NCBI GenBank assembly: GCA_900469965.1 | Contig: UBZP01000005.1 | Location: forward strand, 62,001-126,000 | Reading direction: 5' to 3' | Source of the DNA: Hyphomicrobiales bacterium | GTDB lineage: Bacteria > Pseudomonadota > Alphaproteobacteria > Rhizobiales > Rhizobiaceae | Length of the DNA: 64,000 bases | Part shown: one piece after another, positions 26,341 through 35,513 of the stretch | How the letters are laid out: each line of letters starts with the position of its first letter | How positions within the stretch are numbered: position 1 is the stretch's first letter | The notes under the pieces: generated by a model | Database searches by the model: none | What the model was told of the DNA's origin: nothing | The model's input: the letters and a program-made list of their open reading frames with translations, nothing else | Translations under genes and position numbers: made by a program

Positions 26341-29295
26341 TCAGATCAGGAGGAAGTCGCTGGTGGAGAGCGAGGTGACGTTGTCGAGGGTCGCGACCAG
26401 CACGCCGTCGGCCTCGTTGCCGGTGCCGTCGGCGTCGTACCAGAGCCGGCCGTTGTCCTTTTCGAAGAAGAACTGCGCCGCCGAGCCGGTCGACTTCAGA
26501 TCGTTGCCGGAATAGAGCGCCAGCTTGGAGAAGCCGAAGACGTACTTGTCGATGACGAGCTTGTCCTCGCCGCGCTTGAAGTCGGTGATCAGGTCGCCCG
26601 AACCGACCGCCTCGCCGCTGGCGTAGATGAACTGGTCCGCCCCGGAGCCGCCGGTCAGCGTGTCGCCGTGGCCGCCGCCTTCCAGCTTGTCGTTGCCGGC
26701 GCGGCCGTCCAGCTTGTCGTCGCCGAGCCCACCCTTGAACACGTTGACGGAGCTGTTGCCGTAGATCGTGTCGTCGCTGGTGCGGCCGATGACGTTCTCG
26801 ATGCTGGACAGCGAGAGGCCCGAGGCGACGCCGCCGTTCCTGGCGCTGTTCTGCAGGTCGAGGATCACCGACTGGTCGGAGACGATGTTGAACTCGAGCG
26901 TGTCGACGCCGCTGCCGCCGGAGAAATAGTCCTTTCCGGTCTCGTCGGTGAAGCGGACGAACTCGTCGTTGCCGCTGTCGCCGTACAGCTTGTCGTTGCC
27001 CTTGCCGTCGATGAGGTAGTCGTTGCCGTTGCCGCCCTTGAGCGTGTCGTTGCCGAGCGCGCCGTCGAGATAGTCCTCATTGGTGCTGGCGGTCACCACG
27101 TCACTGCCGGTGCTGCCCAGGTAGTCGATCGCCTCCATGCCGGTGAAGGACGTGTTCGCATTGACCTTGACCAGGCCGGTGCTGAAGACGAAGGAGGCGT
27201 TGAAGGTTTCGTCGGAGAAATCGATGTAGACGCGGTCGGCGCCGGAGCCGCCGTTGGCATAGTCGCCGGCGTTCATGTTGAGGATGTCGTTGCCGTTTTC
27301 GCCGTAGAGCCTGTCGGCGCTGGTATCCTTGATGCCGCCGGCGCCCCAGAGTTCGTCGTTGCCGTCGCCGCCGTAGAGCTTGTCGCTGCCGTACCAGCCG
27401 GTCAGCTCGTCGTTGCCGCCGAGGCCCTTGAGCGTGTCGTTGCCGGCCATGCCGTTGAGGTAGTCGTCGAGCTTGCCGGCCGTCAGCGTGTCGTGGCCCT
27501 GGCCGGTCGAGAGGTGGACGCGCTCGAAGTTCTTCGCCGTGACGTCGCCGTTGACCATCGTCGCGTTGGTCGAGAGCGTGAAGGAGAGGTTCTTGGTGCT
27601 GTCGTAGCGGTTGATCCAGAGCGTGTCGGTGCCGGTGCCGCCGTCGGCGATGAAGCGCCCCGCCGTCGAACCGCTGGCGTTGTTGACGGTGACCACGTCG
27701 TCGCCGGCGCCGCCGATCATCGTCGTCAGACCGGTGCCGGAGCGGGCGTCGGCGGAGACGTAGTCGTTGCCGTTGCCGCCATCGAGCCGGTTGGCGCCGC
27801 CGCCGTCGACGATGCGGTCGTTGCCGTCGCCGCCGGTGACTTTGTCGTTGCCGGTGGTGGAGTAGAACTGGTCGTCGCCCTTGCCGCCGGTCATGGTGTT
27901 GTTGCCGCTGCCGGCATCGAAATCGACGTGATCCAGGGTCCCGGCCGACAGGACGTCGTGGCCGCTGCCGGTCTCGATGGTGAAGCTCTCGCCGCTGGTG
28001 ATCACCGTTCCGTCCGAGAGCTTGGCCGTCGTGCCGGAGACGCTGAAGGTGAGGTTCGCGGTGCTGTCGGAGCGGTAGATCCAGACCGTATCGTAGCCGC
28101 TGCCGCCCTTGATCGTGTCCTTGCCGCCGCTGCCGGCGATCAGAAGATCGTTGCCGTCGCCGCCGTCGAGAACGTCGATGCCGAGGCCGCCGTCGAGATG
28201 GTCGTTGCCGCCGAGGCCGGTCAGCGTGTCGTTGCCGGACATGCCCGACAGCGTGTCGTTGCCCGTATAGCCGGTGATCTTCTCGCTGCCCTCCGAGCCG
28301 CTGATCGTATAGACCTCGAAGTTGACGATCGTCGTTCCGTCCGCAAGCGTCTGCTTCGTCGAGGATGCCTTGGCGGTGAAGGTGCCGGTGAGGCCGGAGA
28401 GGGTCAGCGAATCCGTGCCGGTGCCGCCGTCGAGGGTGTCCTTGCCGTCGCCCGCCCAGCTCTCGAGGCTGTGGCGGATGATGTCGTTGCCCGAACCGCC
28501 GAGAACGGTATCTTCGTCGGCGTCGCCCGAGAGAATGTCGTTGCCGGTGCCGCCGTCGATGTAGTCGCGACCGCTGCCGCCCTGGACCGTGTCGTCACCG
28601 CTGTCGCCGTAGACCTTGTCGTTGCCCGTGTGACTGTAGAGGTAGTCGTCGTTGGCCCCGCCGGCGAGCGTGTCGTCGCCCTCGTCCGCCGAAAGCCAGT
28701 CTCTCCCGTAGCCGCCGGACATGTAGTCGTTGCCGGCACCGCCGAGCAGCGAATCGTCGCCGTTGCCGCCATAGAGCTTGTCGTTGCCGTTCTCGCCTTC
28801 CACCCAGTCCTTGCCGATGCCGCCGTTCAGGGTGTCGTTGCCGTCGCCGCCCTCGAACCAGTCGTCCCAGCGCCCGCCGGTGAAGGTGTCGGCAAAGCTG
28901 CTGCCGTCCAGCCGGAAGCTTTCGACATTGACGATCGTCGCGCCGAGCACGGACTTGGAGACGATGGGATCGAAGGCGGTGAAGGAGACGCCCTTGGTGG
29001 AGGCGCCGAAATCGATCGCCAGCTCGTCGAAGCCGAGGCCGCCGTCGATCCGGTCGCCGGTTAGCTCGGCCGCGCTCAGGTTGCGGATCTCGTCGTCGCC
29101 CGTCCCGGCATTGATGGTATCGCCGCCGAGGCCGCCGGTGATGGTGTCGTTGCCGGAGCCGGTGCTCAGCGTGTTCTTGCCGGCATCGCCGGTGGCCGTC
29201 TGCTCGCCGACGCCAGGGATCGTATAGCTCGCCGCGAGCGGATCGAGCGCGAACGCCGGCTGCAACGGCGCGATGACTTTCAGTTTCTTGCTCAT
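26341..29295 (-). CDS. RTX calcium-binding repeat protein 2, type I secreted
   Basis: A 984-residue twin of RTX protein 1. Both begin MS(N/K)KLKVIAPL and share LDPLAASYTIPGVG, the same order of repeat and spacer blocks, and an almost identical last ~120 residues ending VTSLSTSDFLLI. Repeat examples are GGLGGDTINAGTGDDEI and GGYGRDWLSADEGDDTL. There is no Sec signal and no recognised enzymatic domain. The spacer segments between repeats (for instance TGTFTAKASSTKQTL) are also conserved between twins, which argues for a defined structure. It is divergent from the nucleotide cyclase gene. AGGAAG lies just before the ATG. Confidence 0.93.
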   Translation of the reverse strand: MSKKLKVIAPLQPAFALDPLAASYTIPGVGEQTATGDAGKNTLSTGSGNDTITGGLGGDTINAGTGDDEIRNLSAAELTGDRIDGGLGFDELAIDFGASTKGVSFTAFDPIVSKSVLGATIVNVESFRLDGSSFADTFTGGRWDDWFEGGDGNDTLNGGIGKDWVEGENGNDKLYGGNGDDSLLGGAGNDYMSGGYGRDWLSADEGDDTLAGGANDDYLYSHTGNDKVYGDSGDDTVQGGSGRDYIDGGTGNDILSGDADEDTVLGGSGNDIIRHSLESWAGDGKDTLDGGTGTDSLTLSGLTGTFTAKASSTKQTLADGTTIVNFEVYTISGSEGSEKITGYTGNDTLSGMSGNDTLTGLGGNDHLDGGLGIDVLDGGDGNDLLIAGSGGKDTIKGGSGYDTVWIYRSDSTANLTFSVSGTTAKLSDGTVITSGESFTIETGSGHDVLSAGTLDHVDFDAGSGNNTMTGGKGDDQFYSTTGNDKVTGGDGNDRIVDGGGANRLDGGNGNDYVSADARSGTGLTTMIGGAGDDVVTVNNASGSTAGRFIADGGTGTDTLWINRYDSTKNLSFTLSTNATMVNGDVTAKNFERVHLSTGQGHDTLTAGKLDDYLNGMAGNDTLKGLGGNDELTGWYGSDKLYGGDGNDELWGAGGIKDTSADRLYGENGNDILNMNAGDYANGGSGADRVYIDFSDETFNASFVFSTGLVKVNANTSFTGMEAIDYLGSTGSDVVTASTNEDYLDGALGNDTLKGGNGNDYLIDGKGNDKLYGDSGNDEFVRFTDETGKDYFSGGSGVDTLEFNIVSDQSVILDLQNSARNGGVASGLSLSSIENVIGRTSDDTIYGNSSVNVFKGGLGDDKLDGRAGNDKLEGGGHGDTLTGGSGADQFIYASGEAVGSGDLITDFKRGEDKLVIDKYVFGFSKLALYSGNDLKSTGSAAQFFFEKDNGRLWYDADGTGNEADGVLVATLDNVTSLSTSDFLLI

Positions 29296-29370
29296 GGGCT
29301 TCCTCGACAGTTAAGGTTGCAGCGCCTCTTCGGCGCACGCCCATTGCTAGACAAGCGCGCAGCCGCCGGT

Positions 29371-29386
29371 TGTTCCTGCGGGAACA
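29371..29386. promoter_or_regulatory. Inverted repeat in the leader of RTX gene 2
   Basis: TGTTCC-TGCG-GGAACA, identical to the element at 26227-26242 and again 76 bases upstream of the RTX start. Here it lies between RTX gene 2 and the divergent cyclase gene, so one site could serve both promoters. Confidence 0.65.
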
Positions 29387-29517
29387 GGCCGAACGGGCCG
29401 GTTTCCCTTCTTATCTTGCGGCGCGACTTGGCAAATCATATCAACAGGTTCACGCTGCAGATCGGTGCCGAGGCACGGACGGGGCGACCGGCGGGACGGG
29501 AAGGCAAGGGGCACAGG

Positions 29518-31497
29518 ATGAGCGCGAAGGACTTCCCGGTTTCACCGGAGAACAGGGTGTGGCGCGGATCGCTGCGCACGCTGCTCGCCTGCGTCATGGT
29601 CGCCCTGCTGCTCGCCGTCTCCGGCGTCCTGATCGCGATCGACTTCAATCGCGCCCGCAACGCCGCCTTCGCGGCGGCCGAGGACCATATGCGCGGCTTC
29701 GAGGAGCGGCTGGTCACCCGGATGCAGAGCCTGTCCGGCGATACCTCCGGCCTGGTCAACCTGATCGTCTCGATCGCCAATTCGTTCCTCGCCGAGGCGG
29801 ACGAACGCGTCGCCGACAAGGTGACGATCCTGCGGGCGGCGCTCGCCCGCTCCCCGCAGATCGACGGCGTCTATGCCGGCTATCCCGACGGCAGCTTCTT
29901 CCACGCCGTCAACCTCGCCTCGACCGACTGGCGGACCGCCCTGAACGCGCCGCCCAATGCCACCATGGCGGTGCGGATCCTCAACCCGAACGACGGCGCG
30001 CCGATCGAGCATGTGCTGTTCTACGATACCGCCGGCAAGCAACTGCTGCGGCGGACGGTCACCGGATGGGACTACGACCCGCGGCAACGCCCGTGGTACC
30101 GGGCGGCGGCCGGGGGGAGCGGACCGGTCGCCACCGGGCCCTACACCATGGCGACGACGAAGACGCTCGGCATGACCATCTCCCAGGCGCACAAGGGCAA
30201 TCGCGACATCGTCATCGGCGCCGACGTGGTCCTCGATCACGTCACCCGCTTCATAGCCAGCGAACGCCTGACGCCGAGTGCGGTCGCCTTCGTCGTCGAT
30301 GCGCAGAAGAAGCCGCTGATCCATTCCGACCGCCGGCTGATGATGGCGATCGCCGCCTCCAAGAGCGAGCGCGACTTCGACCCGGCGGCCCTGCGGGACC
30401 CGCTGTTGGAGGCGATCAAGGCCAAGCCGCCGTCCCTCGACACGATGGGGATCGTCGAGGCGGACGGCCGGCGCTGGGTCGTGCTGGGCTCGGAGGTCGA
30501 CAGCGCCATTCTCTTTCCCGGCCACATCGCCGTCATCGCCGCCCCGGTGGACGAACTGATGGCGCCGGCGATCCGCGGCCTCTACCAGGGGCTCGCCATC
30601 TCGGGCGCGGTCGTCGTGCTCGCCATTCTCGGCGCGCTTCTTCTGGCGCACCTCGTCACCAAGTCGCTGCATCAGCTCACCGACAGCGCCAACCGGCTGC
30701 AGGACCTCGATTTCCGCACCCCGATCGAGGTGCCGACGCGAGTCAGCGAGATCGCCACGCTCGGCGGCGCGATGAACCGGGCGCGCGACGCGATCTTCAC
30801 CTTCGGGCTCTACGTGCCGAAGGAGCTGGTGCGAAAGGGGCTGGAGTCGGGCAATTTCGGCCGGACGGCGCGCCGGCAGGAAGTGACCGCCATCTTCACC
30901 GACATCTACGACTTCACGACGATCAGCGAGCGCCATTCGCCGGAGGAGGTCGTCAGCATGCTGTCGGAGTATTTCGACATCCTCAACGACACGGTGAGCG
31001 CGCACGGCGGCACGATCATCCAGTTCCTGGGGGATTCGATCTTCGCCATGTGGAATGCACCGGCCCCCGACCCCGACCACGCCGAGAACGCCTGTCGCGG
31101 GGCGCTGTCGATGCGGGCGCGCATCGACGCCTTCAACGAGAAGCAGCGGCAGCTCGGCCTGCCGCAATTCCGCACCCGCTTCGGCATCCATACCGGCACC
31201 GCCGTCGTCGGCAGCGTCGGCGCCTACGACCGCCTGCAATACTCGGCGATGGGCGACAGCATCAACGTCGCCTCGCGGCTGGAGGGGATGAACAAGAGCT
31301 ACGGCACGACGATCCTCGCCAGCGGCGCCGTCGTCGAGCAATGTCACGACAGGATCCGCTTCCGGCCGCTCGGCAAGGGTCAGGCGAAGGGGCGCACGAC
31401 CGAGCTCGATCTCTACGAGGTGATCGGCGTGGTCGGCCGGCAGGAGGAGCCGGAGCCGCATGTCCTTGCGGCGCGGCCCCTGCCCTCCGGCAGCTGA
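29518..31497 (+). CDS. Membrane class III adenylate/guanylate cyclase (dCache-HAMP)
   Basis: A 659-residue inner-membrane sensor cyclase. A first membrane segment (TLLACVMVALLLAVSGVLIA, about residues 20-40) is followed by a periplasmic double-Cache domain (to ~345), a second segment (GLAISGAVVVLAILGALLLA, from ~358), a HAMP linker, and the catalytic domain from ~456. Catalytic features are FTDIYDFTTISE (metal Asp), FLGDSIFAMWN (second metal Asp) and FGIHTGTAVVGSVG. It should make cAMP in response to an external ligand. ATG at 29518 has AAGGGG eight bases upstream; open codons further up overlap the RTX leader and are not used. It is divergent from RTX gene 2. Confidence 0.94.
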   Translation: MSAKDFPVSPENRVWRGSLRTLLACVMVALLLAVSGVLIAIDFNRARNAAFAAAEDHMRGFEERLVTRMQSLSGDTSGLVNLIVSIANSFLAEADERVADKVTILRAALARSPQIDGVYAGYPDGSFFHAVNLASTDWRTALNAPPNATMAVRILNPNDGAPIEHVLFYDTAGKQLLRRTVTGWDYDPRQRPWYRAAAGGSGPVATGPYTMATTKTLGMTISQAHKGNRDIVIGADVVLDHVTRFIASERLTPSAVAFVVDAQKKPLIHSDRRLMMAIAASKSERDFDPAALRDPLLEAIKAKPPSLDTMGIVEADGRRWVVLGSEVDSAILFPGHIAVIAAPVDELMAPAIRGLYQGLAISGAVVVLAILGALLLAHLVTKSLHQLTDSANRLQDLDFRTPIEVPTRVSEIATLGGAMNRARDAIFTFGLYVPKELVRKGLESGNFGRTARRQEVTAIFTDIYDFTTISERHSPEEVVSMLSEYFDILNDTVSAHGGTIIQFLGDSIFAMWNAPAPDPDHAENACRGALSMRARIDAFNEKQRQLGLPQFRTRFGIHTGTAVVGSVGAYDRLQYSAMGDSINVASRLEGMNKSYGTTILASGAVVEQCHDRIRFRPLGKGQAKGRTTELDLYEVIGVVGRQEEPEPHVLAARPLPSGS

Positions 31498-31519
31498 GGC
31501 CACGCATACTGCGCGGGGA

Positions 31520-32068
31520 TCAGAACGTCGGCGGCGTGCAGGCGCTGATGACCTCGCAGGGGGCCGGCCCGACGCAGCGGAAGCGATGCGGCCTGCGGCT
31601 TTCGAAATAATAGGCGTCGCCGGGGCCGAGGATGCGCCGCTCGTCGTCGACCGTCACCTCGAGCCGCCCGGACAGCACGATGCCGCCCTCCTCGCCGTCG
31701 TGGACGAGCGGCACCTTGCCTGTGTCGGCGCCGGGCTGGTAGCACTCCTTCAGGATCTGCAGGGCCCGGCCGAACAGGTTCTCGCCGACCTGGCGGTAGG
31801 AGATCGGGCCCTTGCCGATCTCGATCAGTTCGTCGGCCCGGTAGAAGGCCTGCTTCGAGCGCGCCGGCTCGAAGGCGAAGAACTCGGCAAGGCCGATGGG
31901 GATGCCGTCGAGGATCCGCTTCAGCGCGCCGACGGACGGGTTGGAGGCGTTGGATTCGATCAGCGAGATCGTCGAATTGGTCACGCCCGCACGCCTGGCG
32001 AGCTCGCGCTGGGAGAGATTGTGGGCGATGCGCAGGCTGCGCAGCCTGTTTCCGATGTCGACCGACAT
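31520..32068 (-). CDS. XRE-family regulator with cupin sensor domain
   Basis: A 182-residue transcription factor. The N-terminal helix-turn-helix is RLRSLRIAHNLSQRELARRAGVTNSTISLIES (about residues 8-39), followed by a C-terminal cupin barrel (HDGEEGGIVLSGRLEV and ILGPGDAYYFESRRPHRF). This architecture is that of PuuR-like regulators, which often control polyamine, taurine or amino-acid catabolism. It is divergent from an omega-aminotransferase gene that is its probable target. A TTCGA-N4-TCGAA repeat lies in the shared promoter region. Confidence 0.93.
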   Translation of the reverse strand: MSVDIGNRLRSLRIAHNLSQRELARRAGVTNSTISLIESNASNPSVGALKRILDGIPIGLAEFFAFEPARSKQAFYRADELIEIGKGPISYRQVGENLFGRALQILKECYQPGADTGKVPLVHDGEEGGIVLSGRLEVTVDDERRILGPGDAYYFESRRPHRFRCVGPAPCEVISACTPPTF

Positions 32069-32109
32069 GAGACCTTCCGCAATCCTGCCGCGACCGCCTG
32101 TTTGCCTTG

Positions 32110-32123
32110 TTCGAAATATCGAA
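32110..32123. promoter_or_regulatory. Inverted repeat between XRE regulator and aminotransferase
   Basis: TTCGA-AATA-TCGAA, 42 bases upstream of the regulator start and 110 bases upstream of the aminotransferase. Its position in a divergent promoter suits the XRE operator. The arms are short, so support is moderate. Confidence 0.45.
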
Positions 32124-32232
32124 ACTCCGGCATGCGCGATCCATAGATTTCAATGGGTTCATAGCAGGTAGAAAAGGACTTGTTCAAGATCGCAAAGCAT
32201 GGCCTCAATCCGGCCAGCCAGAGGAGGTCTCC

Positions 32233-33570
32233 ATGAACGTCCACAACAAGCCCAACGCGCCGGTGCTCGACAGCTACTGGATGCCGTTCACCGCCAACCG
32301 CCAGTTCAAGGCGGCACCCCGCCTGCTCGCCGGGGCCGAGGGCATGCACTACACCACCCATGACGGCCGCACCGTGCTGGACGGCACGGCGGGTCTTTGG
32401 TGCGTCAATGCCGGCCACGGCCGCCGCCAGATCGCTTCCGCCGTCGAGCGGCAGCTGTCCACCATGGACTACGCGCCGTCGTTCCAGATGGGCCATCCGA
32501 TCGCCTTCGACTTCGCCGAGCGGCTGGCCGAGATCGCGCCCGGCCCGGAAGGCGCCAGGCTCGACCGCATCTTCTTCACCGGCTCCGGCTCGGAATCGGT
32601 CGATACCGCGCTGAAGATCGCGATCGCCTACCAGCGCGCGATCGGCCAGGGCACGCGCACGCGCCTGATCGGCCGCGAGCGCGGCTATCACGGCGTCGGC
32701 TTCGGCGGCATCTCCGTCGGCGGCCTCGTCAACAACCGCCGCGTCTTCCCGCAGCTTCCCGGCTCCGACCACCTGCGCCACACCCACGACCTGGCCAGGA
32801 ACGCCTATGTGAAGGGCCAGCCCGAGCACGGCGCCGAGCTCGCCGACGATCTCGAGCGGCTGGTGGCCCTGCATGGCGCCGAGACGATCGCCGCCTGCAT
32901 CGTCGAGCCCGTCGCCGGCTCCACCGGCGTGCTGGTGCCGCCGAAGGGCTATCTCGAGCGGCTCAGGGCGATCTGCGACAGGCACGGCATCCTCCTGATC
33001 TTCGACGAGGTCATCACCGGCTTCGGCCGCCTCGGCGCGCCGTTCGCCACCGACTTCTTCGGCGTCACCCCGGACATCGTCACCACCGCCAAGGGCCTGA
33101 CCAACGGCGCGATCCCGATGGGCGCGGTGTTCACCAGCCGCAAGGTGCACGACGCGCTGATGCAGGGACCGGAAGGGGCGATCGAGCTCTTCCACGGCTA
33201 CACCTATTCCGGCCATCCGGCCGCCTGCGCCGCCGGCATCGCCACGCTCGACATCTACCGCGACGAGGGCCTGCTTACGCGGGCGACGGCGCTGCAGGAC
33301 GACTGGCACGCGGCGATGCATTCGCTGAAGGGCCTGCCGCACGTGATCGACATCCGCACGATCGGCCTGATCGCCGGCATCGAGCTCGCCTCGCGCGACG
33401 GTGCCGTCGGCGCGCGCGCCTACGACGTCTTCGTCGACTGCTTCGAAAAGGGCCTCTTGATCCGCGTCACCGGCGACATCATCGCGTTCTCGCCGCCGCT
33501 GATCGCCGAGAAGACGCACTTCGAGGAGATCGTCTCGGTGCTCGGCGAGGCGCTGAAGCGGGCAAAATGA
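32233..33570 (+). CDS. Omega-amino acid:pyruvate aminotransferase (class III)
   Basis: A 445-residue PLP-dependent fold type I transaminase that moves the terminal amino group of beta-alanine or similar omega-amino acids/amines to pyruvate. It starts with YWMPFTANRQFKAAPR, typical of beta-alanine-pyruvate transaminases. FTGSGSESVDTALK (phosphate cup), IFDEVITGFGRLG (PLP Asp) and TTAKGLTNGAIPMGAV (Schiff-base Lys) are intact. GAGGAGG precedes the ATG. The cupin regulator is divergent. Exact substrate (beta-alanine, taurine, putrescine) cannot be told. A strong terminator follows. Confidence 0.93.
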   Translation: MNVHNKPNAPVLDSYWMPFTANRQFKAAPRLLAGAEGMHYTTHDGRTVLDGTAGLWCVNAGHGRRQIASAVERQLSTMDYAPSFQMGHPIAFDFAERLAEIAPGPEGARLDRIFFTGSGSESVDTALKIAIAYQRAIGQGTRTRLIGRERGYHGVGFGGISVGGLVNNRRVFPQLPGSDHLRHTHDLARNAYVKGQPEHGAELADDLERLVALHGAETIAACIVEPVAGSTGVLVPPKGYLERLRAICDRHGILLIFDEVITGFGRLGAPFATDFFGVTPDIVTTAKGLTNGAIPMGAVFTSRKVHDALMQGPEGAIELFHGYTYSGHPAACAAGIATLDIYRDEGLLTRATALQDDWHAAMHSLKGLPHVIDIRTIGLIAGIELASRDGAVGARAYDVFVDCFEKGLLIRVTGDIIAFSPPLIAEKTHFEEIVSVLGEALKRAK

Positions 33571-33590
33571 CCTGGACGTGCTGAAACAGG

Positions 33591-33624
33591 AAAGGCCGGT
33601 CTGCGATGACCGGCCTTTCTTTTT
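33591..33624 (+). terminator. Rho-independent terminator of the aminotransferase gene
   Basis: AAAGGCCGGT (33591-33600), eight-base loop, ACCGGCCTTT (33609-33618), then CTTTTTG. It lies 21 bases after the stop, between convergent genes. Confidence 0.93.
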
Positions 33625-33648
33625 GTTACGATACTGATGCGGTCAAAT

Positions 33649-34449
33649 CTAGAACTTGACGGCGAGGCCGATGATCGGCCCCTGCTCGACGACATCGAAG
33701 ACGAAACCGTCATTGCTGTAGTCGACGCCGAGCGCGCGGTAGCCGATCACCGAGGAGAAGGTTTCGTTGAACTTGTAGCCGACCGTCGCAGCGACGTCCC
33801 AGTCGATGTCGGCGCCACCGCCGCCGACCAGGCCCCAGCCGGTCAGGAACAGGTTCGGCGTGATGAAATAGGTGCCCTTGACGCCGCCGACGGCATCAAC
33901 CCAGGTGTCGCCGTCGCTCGTCGAACGGCCGTCCAGCAGGCCGCCGCTCAAGGAGATCGTCGTATCGACCGACCAGACGCGAACGCCGCCGACGATATCG
34001 AGATTGCCGGTATTGTCCTTGAACACCGAGTAGCCGACGCCCAGAAGGCCGGCGAACGTCTCGGAGTCCACTTCCGCCTCGTCGGCCACGATGCCTCTGG
34101 GCGTGCCCTCGCTGCCGGACAATTTCACATAGATCAGGTCCGAGAAGACGCTGTAGCGATCATATCGTGCTTCGCCGAGCGCCATGAACGCGAAATCGAG
34201 ATGATCCCAGATATCGCCGAAGGACGCGTCCACATCGACAGTGGGGTGAAAGCGCCCGATGTTCATGCCGACGTCGCCGGACATGCCTGCCGCCCAGAAA
34301 TAGGGCGCGACGGTGAAGGTCCAGCCGCTCTCGGTCTCGACCTGCTTGACTTCCGGCGTCATGACGGGGGCGACGTCCGCGGCAGCGGCGTCCTGTCCCA
34401 GCACGCAGAGCCCGACGCAGAAAAGGGTGGATGCGATGCGAAGCGTCAT
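33649..34449 (-). CDS. Outer-membrane beta-barrel protein
   Basis: A 266-residue protein with signal peptide (LRIASTLFCVGLCVLGQDAAAA) and alternating polar/hydrophobic strands ending in an aromatic residue (IIGLAVKF), the mark of BAM-assembled barrels. Strand-like stretches include WTFTVAPYFWAAGMSG, YDRYSVFSDLIYVKLSG and VAATVGYKFNETFSSVIGYR. It resembles the ~270-residue OmpW/Omp-like proteins of rhizobia without a defined substrate. ATG 34449 has GGAGG at good spacing; an earlier in-frame ATG is less likely. Convergent with the aminotransferase; monocistronic. Confidence 0.88.
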   Translation of the reverse strand: MTLRIASTLFCVGLCVLGQDAAAADVAPVMTPEVKQVETESGWTFTVAPYFWAAGMSGDVGMNIGRFHPTVDVDASFGDIWDHLDFAFMALGEARYDRYSVFSDLIYVKLSGSEGTPRGIVADEAEVDSETFAGLLGVGYSVFKDNTGNLDIVGGVRVWSVDTTISLSGGLLDGRSTSDGDTWVDAVGGVKGTYFITPNLFLTGWGLVGGGGADIDWDVAATVGYKFNETFSSVIGYRALGVDYSNDGFVFDVVEQGPIIGLAVKF

Positions 34450-34800
34450 ATGTCCCTCCAGGGGTCGCAAGGCGACCGTTCATATGTCACGGCATTTCCC
34501 GGTGGGCACAGTCCCCACTGCCACACCCTCGGCGTCGGGCGAATCATCGATCCCCACGCCCTTGCATGACACCAAGTTAGAGGATGCTTGACAAGCATTT
34601 CCGGCCATGACCGGCGCGCGGTGGCTGAATTCAGCAAGAGGATGCGACAGAAATCACGCACCGAGCGGCCGGTCTCCTCCGGCCCGATCCCGGATTTTTC
34701 GACCCGCGGGACGGATTTTTCCGCCGTCGATGTCGGGATCGCCCGCCCGCAGCCGTCTTTCCTGTGAAGCCGAATTTGGAAACGCACGCGGAGAACAGAC
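34450..34800. other. Divergent intergenic region with a palindrome
   Basis: About 350 bases between the outer-membrane protein and the DHFR-like gene. It contains a perfect ATGCTTG-A-CAAGCAT palindrome (34584-34598) and no supported gene. Open frames on both strands here lack plausible protein character. Both flanking promoters should lie here. Confidence 0.5.
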
Positions 34801-35460
34801 ATGCGCAAGATCGTTGTCGGAGCCTTCATGAGCCTTGATGGCGTGATGCAGGCGCCCGGAGGACCGGACGAGGACCCCGTCGGCGGGTTCCGGCACGGCG
34901 GCTGGGCCGTGCCCTATTTCGACGAGGCGATGGGCGCGGCGGTGGACGCGATGCTGTCCCGGCCCATCGACCTTCTGCTCGGGCGCAAGACCTACGACAT
35001 CTTCGCCGCCCATTGGCCCTATGCGGGGCCGGACGATCCGATCGGCATCCTGTTCGACCGCATCACCAAATTTGTCGCCACGCGCGATCCGGACTTCGAT
35101 CCCGCCTGGAAGAACAGCCGCACGCTCGGCCCGGACGTGGTCGCGACGCTGCGCAAGCTCAAGAGCGAGGACGGGCCCGACCTTCTGACGCAGGGCTCGA
35201 CCGACCTGCTACAGACGCTGTTCCGCGAGGATCTGGTGGACGAACTCTACGCGTTCGTGTTTCCGGTGGTGCTGGGCGGCGGCAAGAGGCTCTTTGCGGA
35301 CGGCGCCGCCCCGCTCGCCCTGACGCTCGAAAGCTCGAAGACCTCGACGTCCGGCGTCACCGCCAACCGATACAGCCGCGCCGGCGCGGTCCGGACCGGC
35401 TCGTTCGAGTTCGAGCAGCCGACCGCGGCGGAACTGGAGCGGCGGCGGAAGCTGAGGTGA
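34801..35460 (+). CDS. Dihydrofolate reductase / RibD C-terminal-like protein
   Basis: A 219-residue cytoplasmic protein of the RibD_C (bacterial bifunctional deaminase-reductase C-terminal) superfamily. MRKIVVGAFMSLDGVMQ is the classical N-terminus of this group; LLLGRKTYDIFAAHWP and LLTQGSTDLLQTL match the NADPH-binding fold, and VFPVVLGGGKRLFADG closes it. The group comprises many uncharacterised NADPH-dependent reductases, and true folate reduction is unlikely to be its role. AGAACAG lies before the ATG. The following GST gene has its own palindrome-bearing leader. Confidence 0.9.
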   Translation: MRKIVVGAFMSLDGVMQAPGGPDEDPVGGFRHGGWAVPYFDEAMGAAVDAMLSRPIDLLLGRKTYDIFAAHWPYAGPDDPIGILFDRITKFVATRDPDFDPAWKNSRTLGPDVVATLRKLKSEDGPDLLTQGSTDLLQTLFREDLVDELYAFVFPVVLGGGKRLFADGAAPLALTLESSKTSTSGVTANRYSRAGAVRTGSFEFEQPTAAELERRRKLR

Positions 35461-35513
35461 GAGCTCGCGACAGCGGGGCGGCCGGCGGGCTTTCGCGGCA
35501 GAGGGGACATTCC

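Noticed and set aside
26173..29064. 963-codon plus-strand frame antisense to RTX gene 2
   Set aside because: Shadow of the repetitive RTX codons (Val/Ala-rich monotonous protein). It has no separate evidence, and the sense frame has an intact RTX architecture.
23194..29295. Dense short repeats looking like a CRISPR or satellite array
   Set aside because: The repeats keep an open frame with GGxGxD nonapeptides and are coding.
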